Assembly: GCA_022059125.1 (NCBI GenBank)
Contig: JAEUWY010000006.1
Span: 744,001 to 808,000, forward strand
DNA from: Corynespora cassiicola
Taxonomy: Eukaryota > Ascomycota > Dothideomycetes > Pleosporales > Corynesporascaceae
Direction of reading: 5' to 3'
Length of the DNA stretch: 64,000 bases
Made by a program: the position numbers and the translations under genes. The first letter of the stretch is position 1, and every line of letters starts with the position of its first letter. Positions 60,326 through 64,000 of the stretch are shown here, piece after piece. The notes under the pieces are model-generated. The model saw only the letters and a list, made by a program, of their open reading frames with translations, did not search any database and had not been told where the DNA came from.

Positions 60326-61011
60326 TCATTCTATAATGTATGAGAAGGATACCTACAGCGGGGCTGTAGACGATCGGAACGCGGGATGAACTCACCATTA
60401 TGGCGGTTATGAATGCAGGGCTAGCCCCAGCCTCAGCGAAAAAGCTTGTACTACATACAAAGAATAACAGATACTGAATGAACCCCCCTTACTCTGTCTT
60501 ATTCGGATTAGGAGGCGTCATGATGCATAGTGGTGATGCTCGATTTTAGCTTGTGGGTTCCGAGATAAGCGTCGGCATTCCGAGATGACAGTCATCAATC
60601 TCCCGCTCGCCATCCCAACAGCCTCTCACAGTCCTGCCATTATCAAGTGCCCCTCCCCGCGAGCCTTTCCCCGCTTGTACAGAGCACTAACTGGATTCGA
60701 TTAAACGACGTCGGTTGTCACACTGCGCGTGCATCTTGGATATCTCGTGAAGAATAGTATGGTATGGTATAGTCTTCGATTTAGTGTGTCCGCCACGCAA
60801 CACCAGGCCCCGCTAGAGTTTCTCTTTCTCAATGGATGGCATTGACGCACACCAGACGAACTCACATGTACAAGGCATCGCCGCGGGCCTCAACCCCAGC
60901 CTTCACCTGGACGCTGGATAGCAGCTTAGGTGTGCCCAGCATCTTTTGCAGAAATGTAGACGTCCTCAAACCACTCTCCCACGAACACAAAAGCCCGCAC
61001 CCCCCCCTATA
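60326..61011. other. convergent 3' region
   Basis: 686 bp between the stop codons of aspartate aminotransferase (plus) and UFE1 (minus). Likely two 3' UTRs; no gene or repeat seen apart from short 'ATGGTATGGTAT' units near 60757-60770. Confidence 0.6.
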
Positions 61012-62374
61012 CTATATAATCAAATCCCACACGACAAGCGTGGTGCAAAACGCGCACGTAAACCAAAACACGAGGCGGGCGGTGCTGCGGCGCTCCGTGG
61101 CACGCTTGAGCTCCTTGTTGCCGTGGCCCACGTTCTCAGTCGTGTTGAACGAGTCCTCAACCAGCTGGTCGATGTGGGCCGATTGCATGCTGAGATTGTT
61201 TGCGAGTTGGGTTTGGAGCTCGGAGATTTCGAGGAGGGATTTTTCGGCGGTGCTGTTGTTTGTGTTAGATGAGCGTTACGTTTGGGTGGTGGGGTCCTTT
61301 TGTTGTGCATGTGTATGCGCGTGTATTTTGGGGCGTGGGGGGGGGTTAAGCTGTCTGCCATGCGTAGATTGGTGGCAGGTGTCATGCTTACACATTCTAC
61401 CATCGCTACATGCTGTGTGATTTTGGGGCGGAGGCTGAAGCGGAGATGTGTATAGGAGTAGTGTCACATACCGTACTGCGTCCAGGTGATCTTCGTAGTG
61501 CTTTAACAAGTCCTGGTTCTCTTGCGCAAAAAGCTGCAGTTGCTCGGGGTCCAGCTGCTGCTCCACCGTCGCGTTGCTATTCTCGTCCAGTCCCACGGCA
61601 TCCTTTCCCCGGAACTCAGCGCCAGCGGCCCCATTCAAGGATCCGTAGTCGTTGTTTGTGGTCGGCATCGTACCCCTCGCTTTGTACAGCACGCTCTTGC
61701 TCTTCTCCACCTCGCGTGTGATCCGAATCTCCATCATGCTGCTCTGGAAGCGTCCGCATTCCTCGAGTGCACGCTGAAGATACCAGATGATGCTCTCGTG
61801 GTGCGCATTTAGCGCATTAGCCTTTGCCTCTGCAAGTTCCTCCTCGGGACTCTTCGCAGTGATGGCGCCACCTGCTGCCCAGCGACCTAGGGCCCCCAGC
61901 CCGGCTTTTGCCCGTTTCTTCATGGCAACAGCCGATTCGGCGGCCTGCCGCACCTGCTCGGCATCTTGGAGTCCTGTGATAGCCTGGTTGAGTTCGCGGA
62001 GGAGTTGCTTAGCCGAAGCATCGATTTCGCTGCGTTGCGCGTCCGTCAAGTACTGTGAGTCTTTGGGTAGAGAGCCTGCGGTGCTGCCATTGTTGGGGCG
62101 CGCCGTGTGCTTGCGCCGCGGGGGATTGGCGGTCGAGAGATAGCTCTGCCGTATTGACCGTAAATATGTGTGAAGCTCTGCAATGTGGGCGCGCTGCCAG
62201 AGGTTAGCTGCACGTTTTGGAGGGCCCCAAAGTGGGATTTCGGTGACGTGGTCATACAATGCGGTATGCCTCCTTCAGGAACTCGTCCAAGTCCTGCAGG
62301 CGAAACACATAGGGCTCTACAGGTCTGGCATTGTGGGCAGCCAGCGCCTGGTTGAATACAGGGGTCAGGTCCAT
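61012..62374 (-). CDS. UFE1: syntaxin-18-type ER SNARE, three exons
   Basis: Exons on the minus strand are 62374-62258, 62193-61472 and 61252-61012, about 359 aa. 'MDLTPVFNQALA' and 'FLKEAYRI' with 'ELHTYLRSIRQSYLS' form the N-terminal Syntaxin-18/Ufe1 domain. The middle has a helical Ala/Glu-rich stretch. The SNARE helix (about 270-330) includes 'QENQDLLKHYEDHLDAVR' and, after the last intron, 'EISELQTQLANNLSMQSAHI'; a zero-layer Gln is expected in this region. The C-terminus is a membrane anchor (ARLVFWFTCAFCTTLVVWDL) ending at the stop, as in tail-anchored t-SNAREs. The protein mediates retrograde Golgi-to-ER and homotypic ER fusion. The 64-bp first intron has a CTAAC branch site; the acceptor at 62194 rather than a later AG gives the conserved 'RAHIAELHT'. 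Confidence 0.91.
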
Positions 62375-62711
62375 GGTGAGGTGCAGGCTTCAAGTTGCGT
62401 GGGCTTGCTGGCTTCAAGACGGTATGACGATCAATCGATCCCCGCGGGAATCAGCGGGCTTTATTTGTTCGCTTAGCTAGCCAATGGGCGACGTTCACTC
62501 TTCATCTCAACCTCCCGTCACCATGCTCGTGATATCACCAGACCTGAGCAAGAGATGGACTATACATGACTGCTCCGAAAATCTCTCTCATAAGCTCTAA
62601 TTTTTCCAGGCCTCTCGCATTAATGAAACATAAAGCCATTCTCAAGAAAAAAGGTCGTGAAAACCCTCGATACCCAGCATACTGCCCCTACCCATAAGAC
62701 GCCGCAAGCTC
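62375..62711. other. intergenic between UFE1 and eIF3g
   Basis: 337 bp holding the UFE1 promoter and the eIF3g 3' UTR on the minus strand. No other feature seen. Confidence 0.6.
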
Positions 62712-63615
62712 TTAAGTAGTCGCCTTCTTGGCGAACTCGACGCGCAGAATGAGATGCTTGAAACCGAAACCGTCCATCTTCTCGCATGCCTTGGCGGCAT
62801 CTGTCCTGTCCGCGAAGCTGACAAAGGCGAAGCCCTTTGCCCTCTGGGTCTCGCGGTCCTTGGCGAGGAAGACTCTTGTGACGTGACCGAACCTTGAGAA
62901 CATGTCGCGAAGCTCCTGCTCCTCGGCAAACTCTGACACGTTGGTGACACGGAGGGTAGCCAGGTCGTCCCGCTCGAACTTTCCGCCCATCTTCTCGCCG
63001 GCGCCACCACGACCACGCAGGTGAGGAGGCACATAGCTGGAGCTGCCGGCACCGAGGCCGCCGGTGTCGGGAGTGTCGTCGGGCAAAGAGGCCGGGTTGC
63101 CCTCGCCCTCGGGGGCCATGGTGTCCTTGAAGGGACACTTGGTGGTCCAGTGGTCTCCGCTGCAGATACGGCACTTGATCTTGGCGTCCTTGAGGTTGTT
63201 CTTCTTCTTCTCGATCTCGCTCTTGTCCTCGGTGGTGGCCTTCCAGCCGGCAATGGGCCTGAAGAGGATGTTCTCGGCCACGCTCGTAGTGTCGGTCTGG
63301 GGACCCGGCGGCTTGCCCTTCTCCTGCCCGAACTTGGCCCAGTGTTTCCGCTCAGCGACGCGGGGGTTCACGATCTGCTTGACGGTGGTCTTCTTGATGC
63401 GGCGCGTCGTCTTGATCTTCTTGCCGTCCTCACGGAGCGTGTAGGTGATGATGGTCTCGGAGCCATCCTTGTTCTTGATAATCTGCTGCTGGGGGAGCTG
63501 GACGGACTCCTCGTCCTCCTCTTCGGCCCAGTCGGTGCGGCTGCAATATTGCGTGAGCGGGAGTCATGGGGAGCAGACGGGGCGGGGCGCGCGCTTACCC
63601 TGCGACTCGAGACAT
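62712..63615 (-). CDS. TIF35: translation initiation factor eIF3 subunit G, two exons
   Basis: Exons on the minus strand are 63615-63599 (17 nt) and 63540-62712, 281 aa. eIF3g is part of the eIF3 complex, which binds the 40S subunit and promotes scanning and reinitiation in the cytosol. The start MSRVAG joins '[18 protein letters not shown]', the standard eIF3g opening; a phase-2 intron splits the sixth codon. '[15 protein letters not shown]' and '[13 protein letters not shown]' are family landmarks. A zinc knuckle has Cys129, Cys132, His136 and Cys141. The RRM occupies about 200-277 with RNP2 'LRVTNV' and RNP1 'KGFAFVSF'. All expected elements are present and the length is normal. An in-frame stretch upstream of the ATG reads open to the window edge but has no family resemblance and is taken as 5' UTR. 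Confidence 0.96.
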
Positions 63616-64000
63616 GTCTGCGCGGTTCAGTGGTCCTGGGGGTGCGGCGTGCGGCGTGCAGTCGGCGGTGGGACGGGTATATTCGACTATCAAAAGTTGA
63701 CTGTTGCGAGTGGCGGCCGTGGGGTTGTGCGCGGTGATCCAAATGCGAAGTCTTGGCGCGCTAGGCCGGCGCGGGCCTAGGCAGCGCCAGCTTGCGCGTA
63801 TGCGGGCTGCTCGGCCACCCGGCACCGCCACAGGGCTCGACGGGCACCACGGACAGGGCGGCAGGGGTCTTGAGGTCCAATTGCGCATGGGCTTACCGTC
63901 CTGACGAGGGATTGCGAACGCCGCGAGCCGCAAGTCCTGCTCAGCTGCTGCACTCCCGTTGCGTGCAGTTTCGAAAAAAGTCCCATACCCCCCCAGCATG
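63616..64000. other. window edge, upstream of eIF3g, no complete gene
   Basis: 385 bp, GC-rich. On the minus strand an ATG at 63986 followed by a basic, Ser/Arg-rich stretch and a GTAAGC near 63898 looks faintly like a first exon with a mitochondrial presequence, but there is no room for the rest before the eIF3g start. Most likely promoter and 5' UTR of eIF3g or of a gene beyond the window. Confidence 0.45.

Noticed and set aside
63595..63999. 134-codon frame continuous with the eIF3g first exon
   Set aside because: The eIF3g family begins at the MSRVAG methionine; the upstream part resembles nothing and is probably 5' UTR.

Overview
The window reads as nuclear DNA of a filamentous ascomycete (Pezizomycotina). 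Genes carry short introns of about 50-110 bp with GTRNGY donors and TACTAAC/CTAAC-type branch sites, and there is a Zn(II)2Cys6 regulator, a BYS1-type secreted protein, a fungal F-box family pseudogene and single-copy eukaryotic housekeeping genes on both strands. I could not place it in a class from sequence alone. The TACCTAGGTA-type palindromes between genes are a feature I associate with Pezizomycotina.

Layout. 0-8 kb is an accessory, decayed segment: a secreted VOC/glyoxalase-fold gene, an F-box pseudogene, a broken gene for a secreted protein, and unrecognised hydrophobic fragments. 7.6-11.5 kb holds a divergent pair: an RRN11-like RNA polymerase I factor and a RING-H2 protein with a potential N-myristoylation site. 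11.5-18.9 kb is a 7.5 kb GC-rich, microsatellite-laden stretch with no convincing gene, ending at a five-exon Zn2Cys6 transcription factor. 22.9-29 kb has a GVP36-like BAR protein, a gamma-glutamylcyclotransferase-like protein and histidinol phosphatase. 31.7-33.05 kb is an eight-exon FKBP12. 33.05-41.9 kb is a second large gene-free stretch. 41.9-47.7 kb has a BYS1 protein and a single-pass membrane protein with a glutamine-rich tail.

48.9-52.7 kb has an AcpS-type phosphopantetheinyl transferase, a tRNA-Ser(AGA) and a Gag-like (UBN2/copia type) gene without pol, a possible domesticated retroelement protein. 54.7-64 kb is the densest housekeeping block: a small cysteine-rich secreted protein, the AFG1 mitochondrial ATPase, cytosolic aspartate aminotransferase preceded by a coding-like in-frame extension, the ER SNARE UFE1 and eIF3 subunit g.

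No biosynthetic cluster, CRISPR array or intact mobile element is visible. The housekeeping genes serve unrelated processes (rRNA transcription, histidine and aspartate metabolism, protein folding, translation initiation, ER fusion, mitochondrial quality control), so neighbourhood says little about joint function. The most unusual items are the Gag-like gene, the in-frame ORF upstream of aspartate aminotransferase, the decayed secreted-protein gene and the two gene deserts. Intron boundaries were placed by eye from frame continuity and splice consensus.
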